Notes under the pieces: model-generated
Database searches by the model: none
Told to the model about the DNA's origin: nothing
What the model saw: only the letters and a program-made list of their open reading frames with translations
NCBI RefSeq assembly: GCF_014207745.1
Contig: NZ_JACHJB010000004.1
Span: 310,001 to 374,000 of the forward strand
DNA from: Nonomuraea muscovyensis
GTDB lineage: Bacteria > Actinomycetota > Actinomycetes > Streptosporangiales > Streptosporangiaceae
DNA: 64,000 bases
Direction of reading: 5' to 3'
In this document: positions 40,726-50,505 of the stretch, in pieces
Numbering within the stretch: the first letter of the stretch is position 1
How the letters are laid out: every line of letters starts with the position of its first letter
Made by a program: the position numbers and the translations under genes

Positions 40726-41920
40726 CCGGCGCCGGGCGCTGCGGGCGGAGCACCCCGGCGAGGGCGAGGGCCACCACGACGCCCACGCCGCCGGCGAGCG
40801 CGATCGCCGTTCCCGGACCGGCGACCTCGCCGAGCACGCCCACCAGGGCCGCCCCCGCCGCCTGCCCGGACATCAGGCCCGCCGACAGCAGCCCGAACGC
40901 CTGCCCGCGCACCTCCTCCGGCACCGCGTCCACAAACCGCCGCTGCAGCCCGAGCTGGTAGGCCAGCCCCGCCGCGGCCAGCCCCGCGAGCACCGCGGCC
41001 CACGCCAGGCCGGGCCCGGCGGCGAAGGCCAGCCACGGCAGCCCGAGCAGCACGGCCAGCGGCAGCGACAGCCGCTCCCGCAGCGCCGGCGCGGCGAACC
41101 GGCCCACCGCGAACTCCCCCGCCGCCATCCCCACGGCCGCCATCGCCAGCACCAGCCCAGCCTGCCCCTGGCCGCCCAGGTAGGGCACGACCATCGCCTC
41201 GGCCCCGGCCACGCACATGGTGGGCAGCCAGGAGGCCAGCAGCAGCCCCCGTACCCGCCGGTCGGCCAGCAGCCGCCCGTTCACCCGCACCGTCTCCCCC
41301 ACCGCCCCGCGCCTCCCGGTGCCGGCGCTCCGCGCGGCGCGGTGCGGCAGGCCGCAGCGGAGCACCAGGGCGGCCACCAGGGACAGGCCGGCCGTCACCG
41401 CGAGCGCCCCGCGCGGCCCCACGGTGGCGAGGAAGGCGCCGCCCACGGCCAGCCCCGCCACCTGCGCGGCGGCCGAGGTGACGCCCATGAGCGAGCGGCC
41501 CAGCACGAACGCGTCGCCGGGCAGCACGTCCGGCAGCAACGCGTTGCGCGCCGCGCCGAACACCGGCGAGAACAGGCCCGTGACCAGCACCAGAGCGAGC
41601 ATCGCCGGCACCGGCAGCCCCGCGTGGGCCAGCACCAGGCAGGTGCCCGCCCGCACCAGCTCCCCGGCGATCATCAGCCCGCGGGGCGGTAGCCGGTCGG
41701 CCAGCGACAGCAGGAACATTCCGCCGGCCAGGTAGGGCAGCCAGCCCACCATGTACGCGGCGGCCGACAGGCCGGGCGAGCCCGTCTCCGCGTACACCAG
41801 CACCGACAGGGCCAGCATCTTGACGGAGTCGCCGGAGATCAGCAGCGCGAAGCTGCCGAACAGCACCCTGAACTCCCGGACGGCGAACACCTCGCCGAAG
41901 GTCGCCGTTTGCTCGCTCAC
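40691..41920 (-). CDS. MFS transporter, enterobactin/macrolide-exporter type
   Basis: A 409-residue, 12-helix major-facilitator protein (SFALLISGDSVKMLALSVLVY, then LADRLPPRG as the first cytoplasmic loop) of the MFS_3 / MefA-like sort. Substrate unknown. Divergent from an ArsR-like regulator across a short palindrome, a common arrangement for an inducible efflux pump. Confidence 0.9.
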   Translation of the reverse strand: MSEQTATFGEVFAVREFRVLFGSFALLISGDSVKMLALSVLVYAETGSPGLSAAAYMVGWLPYLAGGMFLLSLADRLPPRGLMIAGELVRAGTCLVLAHAGLPVPAMLALVLVTGLFSPVFGAARNALLPDVLPGDAFVLGRSLMGVTSAAAQVAGLAVGGAFLATVGPRGALAVTAGLSLVAALVLRCGLPHRAARSAGTGRRGAVGETVRVNGRLLADRRVRGLLLASWLPTMCVAGAEAMVVPYLGGQGQAGLVLAMAAVGMAAGEFAVGRFAAPALRERLSLPLAVLLGLPWLAFAAGPGLAWAAVLAGLAAAGLAYQLGLQRRFVDAVPEEVRGQAFGLLSAGLMSGQAAGAALVGVLGEVAGPGTAIALAGGVGVVVALALAGVLRPQRPAPVRAEALPSHGG

Positions 41921-41999
41921 ACCTGCCCCTTCCCTGCCGTGTCCCGGTCGTGTCCCGGTCGTGACCGATGGTCGCGGGCACCCGCGGCCCGGGCGAATG

Positions 42000-42017
42000 T
42001 TTCGGATATAACCGAAA
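42000..42017. promoter_or_regulatory. Inverted repeat at the ArsR-like gene start
   Basis: TTTCGG (42000-42005) and CCGAAA (42012-42017) flank ATATAA and end one base before the GTG start. The A/T core could be the -10 box, which would make the ArsR-like mRNA nearly leaderless and self-repressed. Confidence 0.5.
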
Positions 42018-42018
42018 G

Positions 42019-43047
42019 GTGCTCAGGATCGAGGTATCGCCGCAGGACGTGGCCGCCAGCAGGTTCGCGATCTCGCCGCTGATCGAGACCATGCACGCGC
42101 ACTGGGTCCTCGCGGGCCGGATCGAGACCGGTCCGCACCGGGGCTGGGCCGAGCGGTGGCGCGGGCCGTACGCGGAGCTGGAGCGCGCGCATCCCGCGCT
42201 GCGGGCCACCGCGGCGATCACCGGGATCAAGGGCGACAACGTCGACTTCGTCGCACCCCCGCCGGCCGGGGTCGGGGTGCCGTTCGAGACGGAGCTGGCC
42301 ACGATGCGCGCGACCCCGGTGGAGCAGGCGCACGCGGAGATCACCTCGGTGCTGGCCGGCCGGCCGCCCGTCCCGGGCTGGGTCAGGGAGCTGCTGCTGG
42401 GGCCGGACGTCGTGCGGGTGCTCGCCCGGGCGTGGGAGGCGCTGTGGAGGGAGATCGTCTCGCGGGAGTGGCCTCGCCTGCACGCCCTGCTGGAACGCGA
42501 CGTGGCACGGCGGGCGGGGCGGCTGGCGGCCTACGGCTGGGCCGCGGCCCTGGAGGACCTCAGCCGGCAGGTGCGCTGGCACGACGACGGGCACATCGCG
42601 ATCCGGATGCTCGGGGACGCCGAGCCGCCCGCCGGGCGGAGCGAGCAGGGCGGCCCTGGGCGGGACACGTGGCACCGGCTCGGCGGCCGGGGCCTGCTGT
42701 TCGTGCCGTCGGTGTTCACCGGCAACGTCGGGGCCTACCTGGAGGACGCCTGGCCGTACGCGCTGGTCTATCCCGCGTGGGGCGTGGCGGCGGGGGCGCC
42801 GGCGCCGGGCGGCGCGGCGCTGGCCGCGCTGCTGGGCCGCAGCCGGGCGCGCGTCCTCACCGAGCTGGCCGTGCCCGCCACCACGACCCACCTGGCCGCG
42901 CTGCTCGGGCAGAGCCTCGGCACCACGGGCGGCCACCTCGCCGCGCTGCGCGGCGCCGGGCTGGTCGCCGGGACCCGCACCGGGCGCAGCGTCCGCTACT
43001 CCCGCACGCCGCTCGGCGACGCCCTGGTGGCGGGCGGCCTGCTGTGA
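42019..43047 (+). CDS. ArsR-like winged-helix regulator with long N-terminal domain
   Basis: A 342-residue protein whose last 80 residues form a winged helix (SRARVLTELAVPATTTHLAALLGQSLGTTGGHLAALRGAGLV pattern). The first 250 residues match the DUF5937-type domain found in such actinobacterial regulators (SPLIETMHAHWVL near the start). GTG 42019 is preferred because the palindrome ends just before it. Probable regulator of the divergent MFS pump. Confidence 0.85.
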   Translation: MLRIEVSPQDVAASRFAISPLIETMHAHWVLAGRIETGPHRGWAERWRGPYAELERAHPALRATAAITGIKGDNVDFVAPPPAGVGVPFETELATMRATPVEQAHAEITSVLAGRPPVPGWVRELLLGPDVVRVLARAWEALWREIVSREWPRLHALLERDVARRAGRLAAYGWAAALEDLSRQVRWHDDGHIAIRMLGDAEPPAGRSEQGGPGRDTWHRLGGRGLLFVPSVFTGNVGAYLEDAWPYALVYPAWGVAAGAPAPGGAALAALLGRSRARVLTELAVPATTTHLAALLGQSLGTTGGHLAALRGAGLVAGTRTGRSVRYSRTPLGDALVAGGLL

Positions 43048-43160
43048 AGCGCTCCGGGGCGCCGGCGGGGCTCGCTAGCCTGGTGCGCGGAAGCACGGAG
43101 GTATAGTCGGTGGGCATCGGTTCCGCACACCTGTTCACGGATGAGGGAGAGGGCGCGCGC

Positions 43161-44123
43161 ATGAATGCCGCCGACGTCGCACCCGAGCCCCAGGGGACCA
43201 GGTTCCCTCTGGAGCTGATGTACGCGGCCGCGTCGCAGTACTACCTCGACGACGCCACGCAGGCGGACATCGCCAAGCGGCTGGGCGTCAGCCGGGCGAC
43301 CGTGAGCCGCCTGCTGACCGAGGCGCGCAGGCACGGCATGGTCGAGATCAAGGTGCACCGCCCCGCCACGCTGGAGGAGGGCCCGCTCGCCGCCGGCGTG
43401 GCCGAGGCGCTGGGTCTGGAGCGCGTCTACCTGGTGCCCAAGGTGAGCGGCCCGGCGCTCGGGCCGTGGCTCGCTCCCGGCCTGGCCAGGGCGCTCGCGG
43501 GCGTGGGCCTGGCTCCGGGCGACGTCGTGCTGGTCTCGTCGGGCAGCACGGTCTACGAGTGCGCCCGCGAGAGCCTCGGCCACTTCCCCGGCGTGACGAT
43601 CGCGCCCGCCGTGGGCGGCCAGGAGGACCCGCAGCCCTGGTTCCAGACCAACGAGACAACCCGCCTGCTCGCCGAACGGGTCGGCGGCGTGCCCGCCTAC
43701 CTGTACGCGCCGGCCCTGCCCGGCCCCGAGCTGTTCTACTCGCTGCAGCACGAGCCGTCGGTGCGCAAGGTCATGGACCTGTGGGGACACGCCAAGTGCG
43801 CGATCGTCGGCGTGGGGTCGCCGCCGCTGATGCGGCAGGTCGTGCCCGCGTTCGTGCCGCGCTACGCCGACAGCCTGCGCCGGGCCGTGGGCGACGTGTG
43901 CTCGCGCTTCTACGACCGCGAGGGGCAGCCGGTCGGCTATCCGGGCAGCGAGCGGCTGGTGGCGACCGGCCTGGAGGAGCTGCGCGGCATCCCGTACTCG
44001 ATCGCGGTCGCGGTCGGTCCCGAGAAGGTCGTCTCCATCGTCGCGGGGGCCAGGGGCGGCTACTTCAAGCGGCTCGTCACCGACGCGCTCACGGCCGAGA
44101 GCCTGCTCGCCGCCATCGCCTGA
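43161..44123 (+). CDS. SorC/DeoR-family sugar-responsive regulator
   Basis: A 320-residue SorC-type protein: N-terminal HTH (QADIAKRLGVSRATVSRLLTEARRHGMVEI) and a sugar-phosphate-binding domain with SSGSTVYE, GVGSP, VCSRFYDREG and VVSIVAGARGGYF. These regulators bind a phosphorylated sugar. ATG 43161 follows GGGAGAGGG. It lies upstream of, and in the same direction as, the transporter-kinase operon and should control it. Confidence 0.92.
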   Translation: MNAADVAPEPQGTRFPLELMYAAASQYYLDDATQADIAKRLGVSRATVSRLLTEARRHGMVEIKVHRPATLEEGPLAAGVAEALGLERVYLVPKVSGPALGPWLAPGLARALAGVGLAPGDVVLVSSGSTVYECARESLGHFPGVTIAPAVGGQEDPQPWFQTNETTRLLAERVGGVPAYLYAPALPGPELFYSLQHEPSVRKVMDLWGHAKCAIVGVGSPPLMRQVVPAFVPRYADSLRRAVGDVCSRFYDREGQPVGYPGSERLVATGLEELRGIPYSIAVAVGPEKVVSIVAGARGGYFKRLVTDALTAESLLAAIA

Positions 44124-44178
44124 CCGGCCCGCCGCCGCCGGCCGATCTACCTTTCGCGGACGAACAGCAGGTCACACC

Positions 44179-44210
44179 TGTCCAAACACTGTGAACACTT
44201 TTGCTGGACA
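44179..44210. promoter_or_regulatory. Possible SorC operator before the sugar operon
   Basis: TGTCCA (44179-44184) and TGGACA (44205-44210) form an inverted repeat with centres 26 bp apart, in the 200-bp gap before the binding-protein gene. The spacing is wide, so this is tentative. Confidence 0.4.
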
Positions 44211-44324
44211 AAGGTTCCGAACCCACGCTAGCGTGAAGTGCACCACAGCGCACCGTCGTGTGTGAACGGCTCGTGCGCGGCGCTTGGGGGAACTCAAGGG
44301 ACCCAGCAAGGTGAGGAACAACCC

Positions 44325-45419
44325 GTGAAAAGTGCGAAGAAGCGGACCTCTGCGTTGGCCGCAGCGGCAATCGTCACGAGCGTGGCCCTGGCCGGATGCG
44401 GCTCCGGGTCGGACTCGGGCTCCGGTGCCACCGGCTCCCCGGCCGGCGGCGGCGTGGAGAACGCCAAGGTGGCCTTCCTCATGCCCGACCTCGCCTCGAC
44501 CAGGTACGAGCTGCAGGACAAGCCGCTGTTCGAGGCCAGGATGAAGCAGCTCTGCCCGAGCTGCACGGTCATCTACCAGAACGCCGACTCCGACGCCGCC
44601 AAGCAGCAGCAGCAGGTCAACTCGGCTCTCGCCCAGGGCGTGAAGGCGATCGTCCTCGACCCCGTCGACTCCGCGGCCGCGGCCACCATCGTCCAGACCG
44701 CCCAGTCGCAGCAGGTGCCGGTCATCGCCTACGACCGGCCGATCCCCGACAAGCCCGCCGACTACTACGTCTCGTTCGACAACGAGAAGATCGGCGCGAT
44801 GATCGCCCAGTCGCTGGTCGACCACCTCAAGGAGCAGAACGCCCAGGGCGGCCTCCTGGAGGTCAACGGCTCCCCGACGGACGCCGCGGCCGGACTCATC
44901 AAGAAGGGCATCCACAGCGCGATCGACCCGAGCGGCTTCAAGCTGCTCGCCGAGTACGACACCCCCGACTGGCAGCCGGAGAAGGCGCAGACCTGGGTCA
45001 GCGGCCAGATCACCCGCTTCCGCGACCAGATCGCGGGCGTGGTCGCGGCCAACGACGGCACCGGCGGCGGCGCGATCTCCGCGTTCAAGGCCGCCGGGGT
45101 GAAGGTGCCGCCCGTCACCGGCAACGACGCCGAGCTGGCCGCCGCCCAGCGCATCATCGCCGGCGACCAGTACAACACCATCTCCAAGCCCATCAAGATC
45201 GTGGCCGAGGCGTCGGCGAACATCGCCTACGAGTTCATGCAGGGCAAGAAGCCGGCCGGCAAGACCACGCTCTACGACACCCCGTCCGAGCTGTTCGTCC
45301 CCACGGTCGTGACCAGGGAGAACATCAAGGAGGTGCTGTTCGAGAGCGGGATCATGAAGGCCGCCGACGCGTGCACCGGCGAGTACGCCAAGGGCTGCGC
45401 CGAGCTCGGCATCGAGTAG
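44325..45419 (+). CDS. Sugar-binding lipoprotein of ABC importer (XylF/RbsB-type)
   Basis: A 364-residue substrate-binding protein with a lipoprotein signal (VALAGC, cysteine near residue 25) and the type-I sugar-binding fold: FLMPDLASTRYE, QNADSDAAKQQQQVNSALAQGVKAIVLDPVD, ANDGTGGGAI. Likely ligand a pentose, hexose or polyol. GTG 44325 follows AGGTGAGG. First gene of the transport-catabolic operon. Confidence 0.92.
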   Translation: MKSAKKRTSALAAAAIVTSVALAGCGSGSDSGSGATGSPAGGGVENAKVAFLMPDLASTRYELQDKPLFEARMKQLCPSCTVIYQNADSDAAKQQQQVNSALAQGVKAIVLDPVDSAAAATIVQTAQSQQVPVIAYDRPIPDKPADYYVSFDNEKIGAMIAQSLVDHLKEQNAQGGLLEVNGSPTDAAAGLIKKGIHSAIDPSGFKLLAEYDTPDWQPEKAQTWVSGQITRFRDQIAGVVAANDGTGGGAISAFKAAGVKVPPVTGNDAELAAAQRIIAGDQYNTISKPIKIVAEASANIAYEFMQGKKPAGKTTLYDTPSELFVPTVVTRENIKEVLFESGIMKAADACTGEYAKGCAELGIE

Positions 45420-45435
45420 AACCCCGGGAGCCCCG

Positions 45436-46266
45436 TTGACCTCCACCCAGCAAGCGGCCGAGCGGCGGACGGACGAGGTCGTCCTGTCGCTGCGCGGCAT
45501 CAGCAAGCACTTCGGCGCCGTCGCCGCGCTCACCGACGTGGACCTGGACGTGCCGGCCGGGCACGTCGTGGCGGTCGTCGGCGACAACGGCGCCGGCAAG
45601 TCGACGCTGGTGAAGATCCTGTCGGGCGTCCACCCGCCGGACTCGGGCACGATCTGCTTCGACTCGAAGGAGGTCTCCATCCCGACCCCGGCGGCGGCCC
45701 ACCGGCTCGGCATCGCCACCGTCTTCCAGGACCTCGCACTGTGCGAGAACCTCAACGTGATCCAGAACCTGTTCCTGGGTCAGGAGGTCCGCCCGCTCCG
45801 CCTCAACGAGGTGGAGATGGAGACCCGCTCGTGGGACCTGCTCCGCCAGCTCTCGGCGAAGATCCCCAGCGTGCGGGTGCCGGTCGCGTCGCTGTCCGGC
45901 GGCCAGCGGCAGACCGTCGCCATCGCCAGGTCGCTGCTCGGCGAGCCGAAGGTCATCATCCTCGACGAGCCCACGGCCGCCCTCGGCGTCGCGCAGACCG
46001 CCGAGGTGCTCAACCTGGTCGAACGGCTCCGCGAGCACGGCCTCGGCGTCGTCATGATCAGCCACAACATGGCGGACGTGCAGGCCGTGGCCGACACCGT
46101 GGCGGTGCTCAGACTCGGGCGCAACAACGGGGTGTTCCCCGTGGCCGACGTGTCCACCGAGGACATCATCGCCGCGATCACCGGGGCCACCGACAACGCC
46201 GTGTCCCAGCGGAACGAGCGCAGCCAGACGCGGCAGGCGCGGGACAAGGAAGGGCTCTCCTCGTGA
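45436..46266 (+). CDS. Sugar ABC importer ATPase (single-domain)
   Basis: A 276-residue ATPase: Walker A GDNGAGKST, signature LSGGQRQTVAIA, Walker B VIILDEPTAAL, switch ISHN. It has one nucleotide-binding domain, as in FrcA, not the two fused copies of XylG/RbsA. TTG start, 16 nt after the binding-protein gene. Confidence 0.92.
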   Translation: MTSTQQAAERRTDEVVLSLRGISKHFGAVAALTDVDLDVPAGHVVAVVGDNGAGKSTLVKILSGVHPPDSGTICFDSKEVSIPTPAAAHRLGIATVFQDLALCENLNVIQNLFLGQEVRPLRLNEVEMETRSWDLLRQLSAKIPSVRVPVASLSGGQRQTVAIARSLLGEPKVIILDEPTAALGVAQTAEVLNLVERLREHGLGVVMISHNMADVQAVADTVAVLRLGRNNGVFPVADVSTEDIIAAITGATDNAVSQRNERSQTRQARDKEGLSS

Positions 46267-47498
46267 ACACCATGGTCACCACCGACCGGCAGGACGAGCG
46301 GCTGCAGTCCCGCGTCGGCGTGCGCGGCGCCATCACCGACGTGATCGAGCGGGCCCGCGGCGGCGACCTCGGCGTGATCCCGGTCGCGGTCGGCCTCGTC
46401 GTCATCTGGAGCGTGCTGCAGGTACTCAACCCGGTCTTCCTGTCCAGCGCCAACCTGGTGAACCTCACCCTGGAATCGGCCGCGGTCGGCATCATCGCGC
46501 TCGGCATCGTGTGCGTGCTGCTCGTCGCGCAGATCGACCTGTCCGTGGGCTCGGTCAGCGGCCTGTCCGGCGCGGTGGTCGGCGTGCTGTTCGTCCTGCA
46601 GGGCCTGCCGATCTGGGCGGCCATCGCCGCCGCCGTCGTCATGGGCGCGGTGATCGGCTGGCTGTACGCGCAGCTGTTCAACCGGTTCGGCGTGCCCAGC
46701 TTCGTCATCACGCTGGCCGGGCTGCTCGCCTTCCTCGGGCTGCAGCTCTACGTACTGCGCACCCGGGGCTCGATCAACCTGCCCTTCGACTCCGGCCTGG
46801 TCCACTTCGCGCAACTCGCCTTCGTCCCGGCGTGGCTGTCGTACACACTCGCGGTGCTCGCCGCGGCCGGGCTGTTCACCAGCGGGTACGTCCACGCGCG
46901 GGAACGCCGCAAGGCGGGGCTGTCGGCCAACAGCGTGACCATGCTGGCCGTGCGCAGCGCGGCGCTGCTGGCCGTGCTGGTGTTCGTGGTCTGGTATCTC
47001 GGCCGGACCCGCGGCGTGGGCTGGATGTTCGTGCTGTTCGTCGGGATGGTGCTGGTCATGCACTACCTGCTGTCGCGCACCAGGTGGGGCCGGTCCGTCT
47101 ACGCCGTCGGCGGCAACGTCGAGGCGGCGCGGCGGGCGGGCATCAACGTCAAGGCCATCTACACCTCCGTGTTCGTGCTCTGCTCCACCTTCGCCGCCGT
47201 GGGCGGCATCCTGGCCGCCGCCCGGCTGGCCGCGGTCAACCAGAGCAGCGGCGGCGGCGACGTCAACCTCAACGCCATCGCGGCCGCGGTCATCGGCGGG
47301 ACGAGCCTGTTCGGCGGGCGCGGCACGGCGTTCAGCGCGCTGCTCGGCATCATCGTCATCCAGTCCATCTCCAGCGGCCTGACCCTGCTCAACCTCGACT
47401 CCTCCATCCGCTTCGTCGTCACGGGCGTGGTGCTGCTGCTCGCCGTGGTCGTCGACTCGGTCGCGCGCAAGTCGCGCACCTCACACGGAAGGGCCTGA
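46263..47498 (+). CDS. Sugar ABC importer permease (XylH-like)
   Basis: A 411-residue permease with about ten membrane helices and the BPD_transp_2 signatures AQIDLSVGSVSGLSGAVVGVL, VPSFVITLAG and AVIGGTSLFGGRGT. GTG 46263 overlaps the ATPase stop by 4 nt; ATG 46272 is an alternative. Forms the importer with the two preceding proteins. Confidence 0.92.
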   Translation: MNTMVTTDRQDERLQSRVGVRGAITDVIERARGGDLGVIPVAVGLVVIWSVLQVLNPVFLSSANLVNLTLESAAVGIIALGIVCVLLVAQIDLSVGSVSGLSGAVVGVLFVLQGLPIWAAIAAAVVMGAVIGWLYAQLFNRFGVPSFVITLAGLLAFLGLQLYVLRTRGSINLPFDSGLVHFAQLAFVPAWLSYTLAVLAAAGLFTSGYVHARERRKAGLSANSVTMLAVRSAALLAVLVFVVWYLGRTRGVGWMFVLFVGMVLVMHYLLSRTRWGRSVYAVGGNVEAARRAGINVKAIYTSVFVLCSTFAAVGGILAAARLAAVNQSSGGGDVNLNAIAAAVIGGTSLFGGRGTAFSALLGIIVIQSISSGLTLLNLDSSIRFVVTGVVLLLAVVVDSVARKSRTSHGRA

Positions 47499-48982
47499 TG
47501 GCGGTCATCTGCGTCGACGCCGGCACCACGGTGATCAAGGCGGTCGGCTACGACGAGACGGGGGCGGAGGTCGCGCTCGCCCGGCACGAGACCGGCGTGT
47601 CCAGGCCCACGCCCGGCCACGCCGAGCAGGACATGACGGCGGTCTGGGACGCGGTCGCCCGCACCGTGCGCGACGTCGCGGCCCGGGTCGGCCCGGCCGA
47701 CTTCGTGGCGGTCACCGCGCAGGGCGACGGCGTCTGGCTGGTCGACGCCGCCGGCGAGCCCACCGGCCCGGCCATCCTGTGGAACGACGGCCGGGCCGCC
47801 GCCACGGTCGACGCCTGGCACCGCTCCGGCCTGGCCGAGCGGGCCTTCCGCGTGAACGGCTCGGCCGCCGCCTCCGGGCTGCCGCACGCGATCCTCACCT
47901 GGCTGAAGGAACACGACCCCGGCCGGCTCGACCGCTCCGCCACCGCGCTGACCTGCGGCGGCTGGATCTTCTCCCGGCTCACCGGGCAGTTCGCCGCCGA
48001 CGAGTCCGACGCCTCGGCCCCGTTCATGGACCTGCGCGCCCGCGCGTACTCGCCCGAGCTGCTCTCCCTGTTCGACCTCGGCTGGGCGGCCCGGCTGCTG
48101 CCCGAGCCGCGCGGCGACGCCCGCCGCGTCGCCCCGCTCATCCCGGACGCCGCCGCCCTGCTGGGCCTGCCGGCCGGGACCCCGGTCGTGCTGGCCCCGT
48201 ACGACATCGTCACGACCGCGATCGGCGCGGGCGCCGTGCACCCCGGTCAGGCGTGCGGCATCCTCGGCACCACCCTGTGCACCGAGACCCTGGTCACCGA
48301 GCCGGACCTCGACGGCGAGCCCGTGGGCATCACGGTCGCGGCGCCCGGCGGCTACCTGCGCGCCTTCCCCACCTTCGCCGGCGTCGAGGTGGTCCAGTGG
48401 GCCTGCCGCCTGCTCGGACTGTCCGGCCCGGAGGCGCTGGGCGAGCTGGCCGCCGCCACCCCGCCGGGCGCCGCCGGGCTGGCGTTCCAGCCGTACTTCT
48501 CACCGGCAGGCGAGCGGGCGCCGTTCTCCGACCCGCTCGCCCGCGGCGCCTTCCTCGGCATGTCGTTCGAGCACGGCCGCGAGCACGTCGCCCGCGCCGT
48601 CCTCGAAGGGCTCACGCTCGTCATCCAGGACTGCCTGGCCGCCTTCGGCACACCCCCCGGGGAGCTGCGGGTGTGCGGCGGCGGTTCGGCGAGCGAGCTG
48701 TGGGTCCGGATGATCGCCGACGTGACCGGCCTGCCCGTGCTCCGCTCGGCCGACGCCGAGGTGGGCGCGCGGGGCGCCCACCTGGTGGGGCTGGTCGCCA
48801 CGGGCGCCGCGCCCGACCTCGCGGCCGCCGCCGGCAAGTACGTCCGGCTGCGCGACGCCGTCCACCCGGAGCCGGGCCCGTACCGGACGGCCTACCGCGA
48901 TTTCCTGGCGCTGCGGGAGACCACCGCGCGCACCTGGCCGCTGCTCGCCGAGATGCGCGACCGGCCCCGGAGCCGTCCATGA
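47498..48982 (+). CDS. FGGY-family carbohydrate kinase (first)
   Basis: A 494-residue sugar kinase: ATP loop VDAGTTVIKAVGYD at the N-terminus, ILWNDGRA, and GGGSASELWVRMIADVTGLPV near the C-terminus. The ATG overlaps the permease stop (TGATG). It resembles xylulokinase/L-xylulose kinase types but I cannot name the sugar. Confidence 0.88.
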   Translation: MAVICVDAGTTVIKAVGYDETGAEVALARHETGVSRPTPGHAEQDMTAVWDAVARTVRDVAARVGPADFVAVTAQGDGVWLVDAAGEPTGPAILWNDGRAAATVDAWHRSGLAERAFRVNGSAAASGLPHAILTWLKEHDPGRLDRSATALTCGGWIFSRLTGQFAADESDASAPFMDLRARAYSPELLSLFDLGWAARLLPEPRGDARRVAPLIPDAAALLGLPAGTPVVLAPYDIVTTAIGAGAVHPGQACGILGTTLCTETLVTEPDLDGEPVGITVAAPGGYLRAFPTFAGVEVVQWACRLLGLSGPEALGELAAATPPGAAGLAFQPYFSPAGERAPFSDPLARGAFLGMSFEHGREHVARAVLEGLTLVIQDCLAAFGTPPGELRVCGGGSASELWVRMIADVTGLPVLRSADAEVGARGAHLVGLVATGAAPDLAAAAGKYVRLRDAVHPEPGPYRTAYRDFLALRETTARTWPLLAEMRDRPRSRP

Positions 48983-50505
48983 GCGTGTGGATCGGCGTCG
49001 ACCTGGGAACGCAGAGCGTCCGGGCGATGGCCGTCGCCGACGACGGCCGGGTGCTGGGCGCGGCGAGCCGGCCGCTGACCAGCCACCGCGACGGGCCGCG
49101 GCACGAGCAGGACCCCGAGCAGTGGTGGCGCGAACTGGCCGCCGCCACCCGCGAGGCGCTGCGCGACGTGCCGCCGAGCCGGGTCAGGGGGGTGGCCGTG
49201 GACGCCACCTCGGGCACGATCCTGCTCACCGGCCGCGACGGCCGGCCGCTCACGCCCGGCCTGATGTACGACGACCGGCGCGCCGCCGACCAGGTGGAGC
49301 GGGTCAACGCCGCCGGGGGGCCGGTGTGGGAAGCGCTCGGTTACCGGCGGATGCAGGCCACCTGGGCGCTGCCCAAGCTGCTGTGGCTGCTGCGGGACGC
49401 GCCGGCCGGGGCGCGACTCGCGCACCAGAGCGACTTCGTCAACCGGCGGCTGACCGGCGGGGAGGTGGCGACCGACCTGAGCAGCGCGCTCAAGACCGGC
49501 GTGCACCTGATCGACGAGCGCTGGCCGGCCGAGGTGTTCGACGCGCTCGGCGTGCCCGCCTCGATGCTGCCCGGCGTGGTACGGCCGGGCGGCGTGCTCG
49601 GCGAGGTGTGCCCCGAGGCCGCCGCCGCCACCGGCATCCCGGCGGGCACCCCCGTGGTCGCCGGCACCACCGACGGCTGCGCGGCGCAGCTCGGCGCGGG
49701 CGCGCTGACGCCCGGAAGCTGGAACTCCGTGCTGGGCACGACGCTCGTCCTCAAGGGCGTCACCCGCCACCTCGTCCACGACCCCCTGGGCGTCGTCTAC
49801 TCGCACAAGGCGCCGGACGGTTCGTGGCTGCCGGGCGGCGCGTCGAGCACGGGCGCCGGCGTGCTGGCGCGTGACCTGCCCGGCCGCGACCTCGACGCCC
49901 TCGGCGGCCTGGCCGCCGAGCGGTTCGGCGGGCGGTCCGGGGGCGGGCGCGTGCCGGACGCCACCATCTACCCGCTGGTGTCGCGCGGCGAGAGGTTCCC
50001 GTTCGCCGCGCCCGAGGCGGAGAGCTTCACGCTCGGCGAGGTGCGCGACGACGTGGACCGCTACGCCGCGATCCTGCGCGGCGCCGCGTACGTCGAGCGG
50101 CTCTGCTTCGACTACCTCGACCTGCTCGGCGCGCCCGCGGACGGGGAGATCATCCTCACCGGCGGGGCGACCCGCAGCGCGTACTGGAACCGGCTGCGCG
50201 CCGGCGTCCTCGGGCGGCCGGTCACGCTGCGCGAGAACGCCGAGCCCGCGCTCGGCATGGCGCTGCTCGCCGCGGTCGGCGCCGCCGGGCGCGACGCGGG
50301 GCCCGCCGAGATGCGCGAGGCGAGCCGGGAGCTGACGGCGCGGATGGTCCGCACCCGCGAGGTCGTCGAACCGGACGGCGGCGACCTGACCGAGCACTAC
50401 CTGCGCTTCGTCGGCGAGCTGGAGAAACGTGGCTGGCTCCCCTCTCCCGCCGCCGCCCACGCCCGCACCCGTGCCTCCTCCTCCTCCGAAAGGACCGCCC
50501 CATGA
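48979..50505 (+). CDS. FGGY-family carbohydrate kinase (second)
   Basis: A 508-residue FGGY kinase: VDLGTQSVRAMAVADDG, MYDDRRA, TTDGCAAQLGAG, and LTGGATRSAYWNRLRAGVLGRPV. It shares little with the first kinase beyond the family motifs, so the two likely phosphorylate different intermediates. Low-complexity Ala/Ser tail. ATGA overlap with the first kinase. Confidence 0.88.
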   Translation: MSVWIGVDLGTQSVRAMAVADDGRVLGAASRPLTSHRDGPRHEQDPEQWWRELAAATREALRDVPPSRVRGVAVDATSGTILLTGRDGRPLTPGLMYDDRRAADQVERVNAAGGPVWEALGYRRMQATWALPKLLWLLRDAPAGARLAHQSDFVNRRLTGGEVATDLSSALKTGVHLIDERWPAEVFDALGVPASMLPGVVRPGGVLGEVCPEAAAATGIPAGTPVVAGTTDGCAAQLGAGALTPGSWNSVLGTTLVLKGVTRHLVHDPLGVVYSHKAPDGSWLPGGASSTGAGVLARDLPGRDLDALGGLAAERFGGRSGGGRVPDATIYPLVSRGERFPFAAPEAESFTLGEVRDDVDRYAAILRGAAYVERLCFDYLDLLGAPADGEIILTGGATRSAYWNRLRAGVLGRPVTLRENAEPALGMALLAAVGAAGRDAGPAEMREASRELTARMVRTREVVEPDGGDLTEHYLRFVGELEKRGWLPSPAAAHARTRASSSSERTAP